From Noviherbaspirillum sp. L7-7A (GTDB taxonomy: Bacteria; Pseudomonadota; Gammaproteobacteria; Burkholderiales; Burkholderiaceae_D): a stretch of 64,000 nucleotides of DNA. Numbering within the stretch: position 1 is the first letter of the stretch; every line of letters begins with the position of its first letter. Position numbers and translations under genes: made by a program. The stretch covers positions 1,674,001-1,738,000 of the forward strand of contig NZ_JAHQRJ010000001.1 of the NCBI RefSeq assembly GCF_019052805.1, written 5' to 3'. The notes under the pieces were generated by a model. That model had not been told where the DNA came from and did not search any database. It saw nothing but the letters and a program-made list of their open reading frames with translations. Positions 52,613-61,171 of the stretch are shown here, piece by piece.

Positions 52613-53722
52613 CTACGACACGGCGCGGATCGCACCAGGCCGCGCCGCCGCGCGCGCCCGCCAGCCCCGGTAGAACAGCCAGGCGCCAGACAGCGACAGC
52701 AGCGCCATCGCCAGCCCGGCGAAGAGTTGCAGCCAGCGGGTGGCCAGTCCGCCATAGCTGCCGGTATGCAGCGGATAGAACCAGTTCTGCACCCGCGTGG
52801 CGAGATCGGCCTTGAGCGCATTGTCGTGGCGCAGCAGCGCGCCATCGTAGCGGTCGAACCAGATGAATGTGCGGCCGTACTGGTGTATCTCGCCGGGCAG
52901 CCGCATGCGCACCATCACCGCCTCATCGGGCCTGGACGGCAGCCCCACGCGGGTAACGCGGCCGTCCGGATACAGGCGGCTGGCCTCCTGCAGCATGGCC
53001 GACAGGCTGGCCGCCATCGCTGCCGGTGCCGGCGGACGGGAAAGCGGTGGCTTGCGGCGCGTGCCCTCGCCGGTCAGGGCCTTGAGCAGCGGCTCGGTCA
53101 GCACATCATGCAGCGCCAGCGCCGCGCCGGTGCCGGCGCCCATCACCATGAACAGGCACAGCACCACGCCTGTGAGCTTGTGCAGGTCGCGCCAGACACG
53201 GTAAGGCGACGCGCCCCACTTCACGCCCAGCGCTTTTCTGTAGTCGCCGCGTCGCGGCCACCACAGCCACAGGCCAGCCAGGCAGAGCGCCAGGGCGCCC
53301 AGTCCGACCCAGCCCATCACCTGTTCGCCGGTCTTGCCCGACAGCAGATGCATGTGCAGGTCCAGCAGGAAGCCGTTCAGGCTGTCCCCGGCGCGGCGGG
53401 TGCCCTTCAGCGCGCCGCTGTAGGGGTTGACATAGGCGCGCAGGTCGGTGCCGCGGAACCAGATTTCCAGCGCCAGGTCGGGCTGCTCCGGAATGAAGAC
53501 CGTCTTTACATCCAGCCCCGGCGCGCCCTGCCGCGCCGCGGCCAGCACCTGCTCCAGCGGCGCCCGCGCGGCTTGCGGCTGCACCCGCAACAGGCCGTCG
53601 TTGAGCGATGCATCGACCTGCTTGCCGAAGACGATCCAGGCCCCGCTCAGGCCGCTCACCAGCAACAGTGCGCCCAGCGCCAGGCCCAGGTAGCGGTGCA
53701 GCCAGACAGCCGTGGCGCGCAT
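52613..53722 (-). CDS. PepSY-associated membrane protein
   Basis: A 369-residue inner-membrane protein with four helices and PepSY domains in the periplasmic loops. LHRYLGLALGALLLVSGLSGAW is the first helix, and KLTGVVLCLFMVMGAG and YPLHTGSYGGLATRWLQ are PepSY_TM family segments. Such proteins accompany TonB siderophore receptors and may act as ferric-siderophore reductases at the inner membrane. The start overlaps the receptor stop (ATGA), so the two are co-translated. Confidence 0.9.
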   Translation of the reverse strand: MRATAVWLHRYLGLALGALLLVSGLSGAWIVFGKQVDASLNDGLLRVQPQAARAPLEQVLAAARQGAPGLDVKTVFIPEQPDLALEIWFRGTDLRAYVNPYSGALKGTRRAGDSLNGFLLDLHMHLLSGKTGEQVMGWVGLGALALCLAGLWLWWPRRGDYRKALGVKWGASPYRVWRDLHKLTGVVLCLFMVMGAGTGAALALHDVLTEPLLKALTGEGTRRKPPLSRPPAPAAMAASLSAMLQEASRLYPDGRVTRVGLPSRPDEAVMVRMRLPGEIHQYGRTFIWFDRYDGALLRHDNALKADLATRVQNWFYPLHTGSYGGLATRWLQLFAGLAMALLSLSGAWLFYRGWRARAAARPGAIRAVS

Positions 53723-55803
53723 CAGAACGACACCCTGGCCAGGAGCTTGAGGGTGCGCGGCGCGCCGACGCCGATATAGCCATTGCCGGCGGTGCTCCAG
53801 TAGTTCCTGTCGGTGGCGTTATCGAGCACGGCCTGGAACGTGGTCGGCTTGCCGGCGATGCGCGTGCTGTAGCGCGCGCCCAGCGACAGCGTGGCATAGC
53901 CGCCGATGCTGGCCTGGTTTTCATTGTTCACCGGGCGGCTGCCGACATAAAACAGGCCGCCGCTGACGGCCAGGCCGGGTACCTGCCGCAGACGGTATTC
54001 GGCAAACAGGCTGGCAGTGCGGCGCGGCGTGTTTTCCGGGGTCTTGCCATAGGTGGCCGGGTTCTGCTCATTGCGCTGGCTGGCGTCGAGCAGCAGCGCC
54101 GACGCGATCACCGACAGGTCGCGGCCAATCTCGCCGGATGCGGCCAGTTCGACGCCCTTGTATTCGGCCAGGCCGTTGAGCACGAAGCGGTTGGCCGCAT
54201 CCACTGCGGTCGACGGGCGACGGATGTCGAACCAGGCGGCCTGCAGCAGCACGCCCTGCGCCACTTCCGCCTTGGCGCCGATTTCCTTTTGCTTCGCCAC
54301 CGCCGGCGCCAGCCATTCGCCGGCATTGGCCCGGTTCAGCGGCGCCTGGCCGCTTTCTTCCAGGCCCTCGATGTAACTGGCATAGACCGAGGTCCTGGGG
54401 TTGGGCTTGAACATCAGCGACAGCGACGGCGTCAGGTCGTCGGCCTGATAGCGGGCGCTGGTCGATGTGCTGCGGTAGCTGCTGCTGCGCAGGCCCGCCA
54501 TGGCCTGCCAGCGTTCGCTGATCTGGATGCGGTCAGACAAATACCAGCCGGCGTCGCGGATCTCCGAGCCGGTTGAGGGCACGGTATAGGCCGGCGACAG
54601 GCGCGCAATCGATACCGGGTCGTACAGGTTTTGCGCCACGCCGATCGGGGTGGCTGACGTGCCCGACTCGGAACTACGGCGGTTCAGGTTGTAGCCGAGG
54701 CTGACTTCATGGGCAAGCGGCCCGGTGGCAAGCCGTCCGGTGATCTCGGCGCGATAATTCTCATTCTCATAGGCCTGGCCGCGGGCGAAGTAATTGAGCA
54801 GGGTGCCGTTGCCGCTGGCCAGGCTGTCGTTGCGGAATTCGGAAAAATGGCGGTCGCGCTCGGTGCGCGCCTTGCCGGCTTCCAGCAGCAGCGACCAATT
54901 GTCGTTGATCGAATAATCGGTGCGAAACAGCAGGTTGGTCGCCTGGGCATCGTATTTCTGCCATTCGGAAGCCAGGTTCTGGCGGTTGTCCGGCACGGCA
55001 GGCAGGACGATGCGGCCACTGCTGGCGGCAGGCAGGCGGATCGCCGCCTGCTCCGACACTTCCTTGCGGTAGTGCTCCAGGTCCAGCCTGAAGCCCAGGT
55101 CGCGGCTGGCGCGGAAGTCGAGCGCGGCGCTGGCCAGCCGACGGCTGCCGCCATAGTTGGCGATGCCGGTCTCTTCCCTGCCCTCGACCAGGTTGACGCG
55201 GGCGCCGAACTGCTGGGCGTCGCCGAAGCGCCGGCCGATGTCGGCATGCACGCTTGCGCCGCCGTACTGGTTGGCGGTCACGGCGAAGTTGGACACGTCC
55301 TGCCTGCCGGCCCGCCTGGTAACCAGGTTGACGATGCCCGACGGCGGCACGAAGCCGTAATACAGCGACGATGCGCCCTTCAGCACCTCGGCCCGCTCCT
55401 TGTTCTCCAGCGGCACGTCGATCAGGTTGATGATGGGCAGCGAGCCGTTGAGCCGGTAATTGCCGCGGTTTTCCACCAGAATGCCGCGGATGGCGATGTT
55501 GTCGTAGGTCGAGCCGGTCAGTTGCGAGCGGGTTACGCCGGCGGTATTGCGCAGCGCATCGAACAGGCCCGAGGCGGCCTGGGCATCCAGCACCTCGCGG
55601 GTTACCACATTGCTGGTCTGCGGCACGTCCAGCGGCGCGAGGTCGCGAAAGGTACCGACCTGCACGCTGCTTGACTTGTAGCTGCCGGCACGCTCGCCGG
55701 TTACGTCGACCGGCGCCAGTTCGGCGGGGGCGGTCTGGGCATGGACGGAAGGGAAATGGATGGCGGCCAGCGAGAAGGCAAGCGCAGTACGGCGCAATGG
55801 CAT
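53722..55803 (-). CDS. TonB-dependent siderophore receptor
   Basis: A 693-residue outer-membrane receptor with a signal peptide (MPLRRTALAFSLAAIHFPSVHA, cleaved before QTAP), an N-terminal plug (LDVPQTSNVVTREVLD; GAS-LYYG-F) and a 22-strand barrel ending in aromatic-terminated RVSF, the last Phe being typical. It is of the ferrichrome/ferric-hydroxamate receptor type by the plug sequence NIAIRGILVENRGNYRLNG. The Fur box about 216 bases upstream points to iron control. The PepSY protein is encoded downstream. Confidence 0.93.
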   Translation of the reverse strand: MPLRRTALAFSLAAIHFPSVHAQTAPAELAPVDVTGERAGSYKSSSVQVGTFRDLAPLDVPQTSNVVTREVLDAQAASGLFDALRNTAGVTRSQLTGSTYDNIAIRGILVENRGNYRLNGSLPIINLIDVPLENKERAEVLKGASSLYYGFVPPSGIVNLVTRRAGRQDVSNFAVTANQYGGASVHADIGRRFGDAQQFGARVNLVEGREETGIANYGGSRRLASAALDFRASRDLGFRLDLEHYRKEVSEQAAIRLPAASSGRIVLPAVPDNRQNLASEWQKYDAQATNLLFRTDYSINDNWSLLLEAGKARTERDRHFSEFRNDSLASGNGTLLNYFARGQAYENENYRAEITGRLATGPLAHEVSLGYNLNRRSSESGTSATPIGVAQNLYDPVSIARLSPAYTVPSTGSEIRDAGWYLSDRIQISERWQAMAGLRSSSYRSTSTSARYQADDLTPSLSLMFKPNPRTSVYASYIEGLEESGQAPLNRANAGEWLAPAVAKQKEIGAKAEVAQGVLLQAAWFDIRRPSTAVDAANRFVLNGLAEYKGVELAASGEIGRDLSVIASALLLDASQRNEQNPATYGKTPENTPRRTASLFAEYRLRQVPGLAVSGGLFYVGSRPVNNENQASIGGYATLSLGARYSTRIAGKPTTFQAVLDNATDRNYWSTAGNGYIGVGAPRTLKLLARVSF

Positions 55804-56018
55804 GGAATTTTCCTTGGTCTGGTGAATGCCCTCCCCGGCCGCAAGGCATGCGCGGCGTGCGGCAACGCCGCGGCCGGGTCGGGACGGAACAGAGGGATTT
55901 CTGGCTGACTGCCGGCAGGAAGGCCGGTCTGGCTGGCGGAAATGGCGATGAACGTGGCCGGGCGCTAGCCGCGCCGGTCACGGGGTCTCTTATCTTTTTG
56001 AAACACGACCGCCATTTT

Positions 56019-56037
56019 AATGGGAATCATTCTCATT
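56019..56037. promoter_or_regulatory. Fur box
   Basis: AATGGGAATCATTCTCATT is an inverted repeat of 9-1-9 bases with a single mismatch and closely resembles the consensus GATAATGATAATCATTATC. It is suitably placed to repress the TonB receptor operon when iron is plentiful, although it is 216 bases upstream of the receptor ATG, so a long leader is implied. Confidence 0.8.
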
Positions 56038-56158
56038 TACAAATCGACAGGTGGAAAGGCAATCGATTGTGAGCTGGCGTTGGACTGGTTTCGCATGGCG
56101 CTCGTCTGCCGTTGGAAATTGCACGGCCTGGTCGACGGTCTTCCTGGATTGACCAATC

Positions 56159-56185
56159 GTGCAATGCCCCTGCGGGGTATTGCAC
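56159..56185. repeat. Palindromic GTGCAAT...ATTGCAC element, REP-like
   Basis: A 12-bp stem GTGCAATGCCCC (56159-56170) and GGGGTATTGCAC (56174-56185) with a TGC loop, followed by CCTACGG. It resembles a dispersed palindrome of the GGTGCAATA...CATTGCACC type that I recall from many proteobacterial genomes; only one copy is in this window. Confidence 0.5.
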
Positions 56186-56311
56186 CCTACGGGACGACGG
56201 TTGCGGTTCTCTTGCTTTCGACTGGTCGCGCCGGCTGCGCCGGCACAATGCAATCTTCCTCCGGCACTGCCCTTTAAAGTCTGGCCTGCCGGCGCAGCAT
56301 GCTCCTGATGA

Positions 56312-56740
56312 TCAGCGGCCGCGGGAGAACTTCGCCGCCAGCTGGTGCAGCTTTTCCTCGCTCTGGCGGCGCGCCTCTTCGGCTTGCTGGGCAGCGCGCT
56401 CGGCGCGGCGCTGGTCGGCTTCCTTCTTCAGCCGCTCGCGCACCGTCTGCGCGGCATGGCTGCGATGGGTTTCGGTGACTTCGCCATCGACCTGCCCTTC
56501 CAGGTTGAAGCGCTCGGTGGCCTTTTCCATGGCCTTCAGGTAACGCAGTGAATTGGTGTGCATGCCCAGGGCAATGCGCAGTACCTTGCGGTTGACATCG
56601 GGCAGCTTGGCGATGAGCTGCTTGTCGATGCCGATGGCCAGCGGCTTGGCTTGGCGGAACACCTCGAAATCAGCCTGCAGCTGTTTCAGCAGGACGCGTG
56701 CGGCCTGCGCCGGGCTGGGAACGGGAGTCGGTGTAGTCAT
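56312..56740 (-). CDS. ProQ/FinO-domain RNA chaperone-like protein
   Basis: A 142-residue protein. Residues about 10-95 form a ProQ/FinO domain (FRQAKPLAIGIDKQLIAKLPDVNRKVLRIALGMHTNSLRYL), which binds structured RNA and sRNA duplexes. The C-terminal 50 residues are Arg/Gln/Glu-rich and disordered (RLKKEADQRRAERAAQQ), a typical RNA-binding extension. It lacks the second domain of full-length ProQ, as do many short FinO-like proteins of betaproteobacteria. Confidence 0.9.
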   Translation of the reverse strand: MTTPTPVPSPAQAARVLLKQLQADFEVFRQAKPLAIGIDKQLIAKLPDVNRKVLRIALGMHTNSLRYLKAMEKATERFNLEGQVDGEVTETHRSHAAQTVRERLKKEADQRRAERAAQQAEEARRQSEEKLHQLAAKFSRGR

Positions 56741-56823
56741 GGACAGCTTGCGGGGTTGTTTTGAAATGGCGGGAGCATAGCACGCCGGCCGCCGTCGGCC
56801 GGCTGGCGCCGGGCCGGCGGCGG

Positions 56824-56846
56824 AAAAAAATCGCCGGATGGCGCGA
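56824..56846 (-). terminator. Rho-independent terminator after cheD
   Basis: On the minus strand, a short CGCC-ATCC-GGCG stem is followed by a run of seven T (56830-56824), within five bases of the cheD stop at 56851. The stem is short, but the T tract is clear. Confidence 0.65.
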
Positions 56847-56850
56847 CGCC

Positions 56851-57459
56851 TCAGAACAGCTCGACCGCGCCGCCGACCTTGCCGCCCTGCAGGCGGCTGG
56901 CATAGTCCTGTTCACGGTTGACCAGGGTATTGTTGTTGAGTTCCCGCAGCTTCTTCACCAGCACCCGGCCGGTGCGCGGGAAGAAATAGACCTTGCGCGG
57001 AAAGATGTCGTTGAGGTCTTCCGCCACCACCCTGATGCCTTCAGCCTTGAGATAGGCCCGCACGAAGGCGGCATTGCGCTCGCCGACATTCAGCGCCGTC
57101 AGGCCGCGCAGCACATTGCCGCCGCCGAATACCTTGGCTTCCAGGTTTTCCCGGCGCGCGCCGCTTTTCAGCAGTTCGTTGATCAGCACTTCCATCGCAA
57201 AGGTGCCGTACCGGGCCGAAGCCGAAATCAGCGGATTGTCGCTGTCGCCGCCGTCCGGCAGCATGAAGTGGTTCATGCCGCCGATGCCGGAAACCCGGTC
57301 GCGTATGCAGGCCGCCACGCAGGAACCCAGCACCGTCACGATCAGCATGTCCTTGATGGTGCAATAGAACTCGCCAGGCAGGATCTTGGCGGCATCGCTA
57401 TCGAAGGTGCGGTCGTAGTACAGGTTGCTGGCGAAATGCTCGGGCGTGGCGATAGGCAT
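56851..57459 (-). CDS. cheD: Chemoreceptor glutamine deamidase CheD
   Basis: A 202-residue enzyme that deamidates glutamines of chemoreceptors and modulates adaptation. The catalytic Cys lies in [13 protein letters not shown], and the MNHFMLPDG motif has the His. It lies 8 bases after the cheR stop on the same strand. It is longer than the core family (about 160), with an N-terminal extension ([20 protein letters not shown]). Confidence 0.94.
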   Translation of the reverse strand: MPIATPEHFASNLYYDRTFDSDAAKILPGEFYCTIKDMLIVTVLGSCVAACIRDRVSGIGGMNHFMLPDGGDSDNPLISASARYGTFAMEVLINELLKSGARRENLEAKVFGGGNVLRGLTALNVGERNAAFVRAYLKAEGIRVVAEDLNDIFPRKVYFFPRTGRVLVKKLRELNNNTLVNREQDYASRLQGGKVGGAVELF

Positions 57460-57467
57460 GGATGCTC

Positions 57468-58334
57468 TCAGAGTGTGCGAGCCGAAGCCAGCTGATAAAC
57501 CGTCTTGGCGCGCAGCTTGAATGCGTCGCTGACATACAGGAAATTTTCCGAGTGGCCGGCAAACAGCAGGCCGTCGGGCTTCATCAGCGGCGCAAAGCGC
57601 GACAGGATGCGGCCCTGGGTCGGTTTGTCGAAATAGATCATCACATTGCGGCAGAAGACCACGTCGAAGGCCGACTTGATCGGATAGCTGTCGTCCAGCA
57701 GGTTGATCTGGCGGAAGGTGATCAGCTTGCGCAGTTCGGGCCGCACCCGCACCAGGCCGGCCTGGGCGCCGGTGCCGCGCTGGAAGAAGCGGCGCAGCCG
57801 CTCCGGCGAGAGCCGCTCCACCCGCTCTATCGGATAGACGCCGGCTTCAGCCGTGGCCAGCACATTGGTATCGATGTCGGTGGCCAGGATCTCCGCAGGC
57901 GGCGTCAGCGTGCCGTAGGCTTCGCACAGCGTCATTGCAATGGAGTACGGCTCCTCGCCGGTGGACGCGGCCGAGCACCAGACCTTGACGTCGCGCCGGT
58001 TGCGCACATGCTCGGCCAGGATAGGGAAATGATGCTCTTCCCGGAAAAACGAGGTCAGGTTGGTGGTCAGCGCATTGGTAAACGACTCCCACTCGGCGCT
58101 GGCGCGGTCGTGCTCCAGCATGTCCAGATAATGTTCGAAGGAATGCATGCCGATCGAGCGCAGCCGGCGTGCCAGGCGGCTGTAGACCATTTCCTGCTTG
58201 CCCGGCGCGAGCGCGATGCCGGCCTGCTTGTAGATCAGCGAACGAACCCGTTCGAAATCCCGAGCGGTGAATTCGAATTCCTTCAAGCCTTCGGCACGTT
58301 GCTGCACCCGGCTTGTTTTCATGCTGACGACCAT
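57468..58334 (-). CDS. cheR: Chemotaxis protein methyltransferase CheR
   Basis: A 288-residue SAM-dependent enzyme that methylates receptor glutamates. SAM-binding [30 protein letters not shown] and the [15 protein letters not shown] segment match CheR. The N-terminal alpha-helical domain precedes it. An in-frame ATG four codons in (58320-58322) is an alternative start. It forms a two-gene unit with cheD; the rest of the chemotaxis operon is not here. Confidence 0.94.
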   Translation of the reverse strand: MVVSMKTSRVQQRAEGLKEFEFTARDFERVRSLIYKQAGIALAPGKQEMVYSRLARRLRSIGMHSFEHYLDMLEHDRASAEWESFTNALTTNLTSFFREEHHFPILAEHVRNRRDVKVWCSAASTGEEPYSIAMTLCEAYGTLTPPAEILATDIDTNVLATAEAGVYPIERVERLSPERLRRFFQRGTGAQAGLVRVRPELRKLITFRQINLLDDSYPIKSAFDVVFCRNVMIYFDKPTQGRILSRFAPLMKPDGLLFAGHSENFLYVSDAFKLRAKTVYQLASARTL

Positions 58335-58646
58335 CGTTTGCTCGCGGGGTTTGGTGTTGCGTTTTTCAAAATGGGGGCAATGCAGGTTCAGCGGGCTGCT
58401 GCCAGTCGTACCGCCCGCTGCAATTTCACTTTCTGCTTCTGCCTTTGATTATCGGCAGCCGGCGCTGAGTCTTTAGCAAGGTCTCCGCTGGCCCGACAGA
58501 AGCGGAGTTATATCTTAATTTCCTATAAGAAACAATAAGGAGTGTGCGCTTCCGGTCACACGCCGCCACACTGAGCCCGGCCTGGCTTCAGCTTTCCACG
58601 CAAAAATGCTATTGTGCGGCAATCGTTGCAACGTTCGATAAGAGCC
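58335..58646. other. 312-base divergent promoter region
   Basis: Between cheR and the PAS histidine kinase. It has an AT-rich segment around 58505-58540 (TTATATCTTAATTTCC...) suitable for a promoter. No gene is apparent. Confidence 0.55.
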
Positions 58647-59867
58647 ATGCAACAAATTTACGAACAAGAAATAACAATTGCCGTTCAAGCCGAACGCGGC
58701 GCATGGCGGCACGAGAACAGCATGGCGGCAAGCATTCAGCAAGATAGCCAGGAGGCGGCCAACCAGGCGGGCACATCCCACCTGCTGGCCGTTGCTTCCA
58801 ATACCCCGGGCCTGGTGTACCAGTTCCTGTTGCGCGATGACGGCACGCAGGCCTTTCCCTATCTGAGCCGCGGCTGCGCCAGCCTGCTGGGCATTTCCGC
58901 CAGCCGGCTGCGCAACGACCCCGGACTGCTGCTGCAGCTGATCGAACCCGAAGACCGCGCCTCCTACCTGGAGACGATGCAGGCTTCGGCCAGCCGCCTG
59001 GCCAGCTGGAACTGGGAAGGCCGGATCTGGATAGAGACCTGGCACGACATCAAATGGATCAACCTGCGCGCCACGCCGCGCCGCGTCGATGGCGTCGGCA
59101 TCCAGTGGGACGGGCTGATGACGAACATCACCCAGGGCAAGAAGGCGGCGCAGGACATCCTGCGTTCGCGCCGCCAGCTGGAAGAACTGTCGGCCCACGT
59201 GGAGCGGGTCAAGGAAGAGGAACGCACCCGGATCGCCCGCGAGATCCACGACGACCTGGGCGGCAACCTGACCGCCATCAAGATGGCCCTGTCCCAGCTC
59301 ACCCGGCGCCTGCCCCAGGGCGACACCCTGCTGCGCGAGAAGGCCGACTATGTGGATGCGCTGGTGGACCGCACCATCGAGGCGGCGCACCGCATTTCCC
59401 GCGACCTGCGCCCCAGCACGCTGGACCTGGGCATCGTCGCGGCGATTGCATGGCAGGCGCAGGAATTCGAGAAGCAGCTAGGCATACCGTGCGAGCTGCA
59501 TGGGCCGGGCGCCAGCGGCGAGGATATCGACCTGCCGCCGGACCAGGCGACCGGCCTGTTCCGCATCTTCCAGGAAACCCTGACCAACATCGGCAAGCAT
59601 GCAGAGGCGTCGCGGGTCGACGTGCGGCTGGACGTGCTGGATGATGCAATCGCGCTGGAAGTGCGCGACAACGGGCGCGGCCTGTCGCCGTCTGACCGGA
59701 TGAAGCCCAAGTCCTTCGGCATACGCGGCATGGTCGAACGCGTGCATGCGCTGGGCGGCATGCTGGACGTCGGCCCGAACGACGCCGGGCCGGGCTGCCG
59801 GGTGGCGGTGCGGCTGCCGCTGCCGCCGGCGGCGCGTGAACATCATCGGGAAACGGCTGCGTCATGA
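58647..59867 (+). CDS. PAS-domain histidine kinase, NarX/LuxR-partner type
   Basis: A soluble kinase of about 406 residues from the ATG at 58647; in-frame GTG 58614 and ATG 58722 are alternatives. A PAS fold (about 45-165) is followed by a HisKA_3 dimerisation helix with the phosphoacceptor in REIHDDLGGNLTAIKM (His about 201), and an HATPase_c domain (NIGKHAEASRV, VRDNGRGLS, FGIRGMVERVHALGG). This architecture pairs with LuxR-type regulators such as the downstream gene, which starts 3 codons before this gene ends. Confidence 0.9.
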   Translation: MQQIYEQEITIAVQAERGAWRHENSMAASIQQDSQEAANQAGTSHLLAVASNTPGLVYQFLLRDDGTQAFPYLSRGCASLLGISASRLRNDPGLLLQLIEPEDRASYLETMQASASRLASWNWEGRIWIETWHDIKWINLRATPRRVDGVGIQWDGLMTNITQGKKAAQDILRSRRQLEELSAHVERVKEEERTRIAREIHDDLGGNLTAIKMALSQLTRRLPQGDTLLREKADYVDALVDRTIEAAHRISRDLRPSTLDLGIVAAIAWQAQEFEKQLGIPCELHGPGASGEDIDLPPDQATGLFRIFQETLTNIGKHAEASRVDVRLDVLDDAIALEVRDNGRGLSPSDRMKPKSFGIRGMVERVHALGGMLDVGPNDAGPGCRVAVRLPLPPAAREHHRETAAS

Positions 59868-60517
59868 ACAGGAACAGCGGGAAAACCATCCGGGTGCTGA
59901 TCGCCGACGACCATGCGATCGTACGCGAAGGCCTGAAGCAGATCCTGGCCGACACGGCCAATATCGTGGTCGAGGGCGAAGCCGAGAACGGCCTGTCGGC
60001 GGTGCAGCTGGTGCGCGGCTGCGACAGCAATGTGCTGCTGCTGGACATTTCCATGCCCGACCGCAGCGGCATCGAGGTGCTGAAGCAGATCCGCAAGGAA
60101 AAGCCGGCGCTGGCGGTGCTGATGCTGTCGATGCACCGGGAAGACCAGTACGCGGTGCGGGCGCTGAAGGCCGGCGCGTCCGGCTACCTGAACAAGCAGA
60201 GCGCCCCGGCCGAGCTGGTCAATGCGATCCGCCAGGTGGCGTCCGGGCGCAAGTACATCAGCCCGGAACTGGCGCAGCAGCTGGCCAACCAGGTCAGCGA
60301 CGACCGCGACGAGGTGCTGCATGAAAGCCTGTCGGACCGGGAATTCCAGACCCTGACCATGATCGCCTCGGGCATGGCGGTCAGCGACATCGCCGCCGAG
60401 CTGGCGCTGTCGGTCAAGACCGTGAGCATGTACCGCTCGCGCCTGCTGGCCAAGATGCGGCTGCGGCACAATGCCGAACTGACCCATTACGCAATCAAGC
60501 ACAAGCTGGTGGACTGA
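59864..60517 (+). CDS. LuxR-type response regulator
   Basis: A 217-residue NarL/FixJ-family regulator. Receiver domain: VLIADDHAIVREGLKQIL, phosphoacceptor Asp61 in LLLDISMPD, and KAGASGYLNKQSA near the end of the domain. C-terminal LuxR HTH: LSDREFQTLTMIASGMAVSD, IAAELALSVKTVSMYRSRLL. It is the partner of the kinase encoded immediately upstream, with overlapping genes. Its targets are unknown, but its place before flagellar genes makes motility a plausible output. Confidence 0.93.
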   Translation: MNRNSGKTIRVLIADDHAIVREGLKQILADTANIVVEGEAENGLSAVQLVRGCDSNVLLLDISMPDRSGIEVLKQIRKEKPALAVLMLSMHREDQYAVRALKAGASGYLNKQSAPAELVNAIRQVASGRKYISPELAQQLANQVSDDRDEVLHESLSDREFQTLTMIASGMAVSDIAAELALSVKTVSMYRSRLLAKMRLRHNAELTHYAIKHKLVD

Positions 60518-60587
60518 TACCGGGCCCAGGCCCAGGCCTGCCATGACGCGCCATGTTGATGCCCGAATAAGGGCAGCTTTGCCCCTC

Positions 60588-60614
60588 TAAAGTCCTGATT
60601 GAAGCTGCCGTTAT
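60588..60614 (+). promoter_or_regulatory. Flagellar sigma-28 (FliA) promoter
   Basis: TAAAGTCC (60588-60595), an 11-base spacer and GCCGTTAT (60607-60614) match the FliA consensus TAAAGTTT-N11-GCCGATAA closely. It stands 86 bases before the fliS-like ORF and should drive the fliT-fliK-fhlB-ycgR run as a late-class unit. Confidence 0.85.
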
Positions 60615-60699
60615 ACCGTTAGAGTGTGATTTTCGCGCCTCGGGCGCTTTTACGACGCAAGTCGGCAGCGCGGCCTCAATCGGATCTGGAGACAGAAGT

Positions 60700-60807
60700 A
60701 TGTTTGGAAGTATGCATGGCGCCATCAGCGCCTGTGCCCTGCCCGCCTCGCGGCGCGCCGACGACGCGGCCTGGTCCGGCCTGACGATGGCGGGCGCATG
60801 GCTATGA
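60700..60807 (+). pseudogene. Probable fliS remnant (35 codons)
   Basis: A short ORF MFGSMHGAISACALPASRRADDAAWSGLTMAGAWL starting at ATG 60700 behind GAGACAGAAG, directly downstream of the FliA promoter and overlapping the start of fliT. FliS, the flagellin export chaperone, normally sits here (fliS-fliT) and commonly begins MFGS; the ORF ends like a C-terminal tail. It could be a fliS gene with most of its interior deleted. This is inference from position, start and overlap; alternatively it is a leader peptide. Confidence 0.4.
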
Positions 60808-61163
60808 GCAGCGAGGAAGTCATCCGGCTGTATGAGAATGTATCGACGCTGACGCGCCAGATGCTCACCGCAGCCCGCTCGAATGACTGGGACGCGCTGC
60901 ACCGGCTGGAACAGGCCTGCGCCGATCAGGTGGAAGTGCTCCGGCATGGCCAGCCGGCACCGGCGCTGCCGGCTGAACTGCGGGCGCGCAAGGTACGCCT
61001 CCTGCAATCCATCCTGGCGGACGACCGCGAGATACGCAACATTACCGAACCTTCATTGCACCAGCTGTCGCGGCTGCTGCAGGGCGTCGCGCAGCGGCCG
61101 TCCCAGCGCGATGGCCACAATGGTCATGGCGGCCACAACGGCCATAGCGGCCACAAGGGCTAG
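60798..61163 (+). CDS. fliT: Flagellar protein FliT
   Basis: A 121-residue alpha-helical export chaperone-like protein. MAMSSEEVIRLYENVSTLTRQMLTAAR, then helices with RKVRLLQSILADDREIRN, fit FliT, which binds the filament cap FliD and FlhD4C2. The C-terminal 20 residues are a His/Gly repeat (GHNGHGGHNGHSGHKG) not usual for FliT, which could bind metal or be a slippage product. Start at 60798 or 60804. Confidence 0.82.
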   Translation: MAMSSEEVIRLYENVSTLTRQMLTAARSNDWDALHRLEQACADQVEVLRHGQPAPALPAELRARKVRLLQSILADDREIRNITEPSLHQLSRLLQGVAQRPSQRDGHNGHGGHNGHSGHKG

Positions 61164-61171
61164 ACCCTCCC

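Larger units (their letters stand above)
55804..56311. other. 508-base region upstream of the siderophore receptor
   Basis: No gene is convincing here. It holds the Fur box, a palindromic repeat and presumably the receptor promoter on the minus strand and the end of the ProQ-like gene. Confidence 0.6.

Noticed and set aside
56020-56277. 85-codon plus-strand ORF over the Fur box region
   Set aside because: It spans the Fur box and the palindrome and has no protein-like features.
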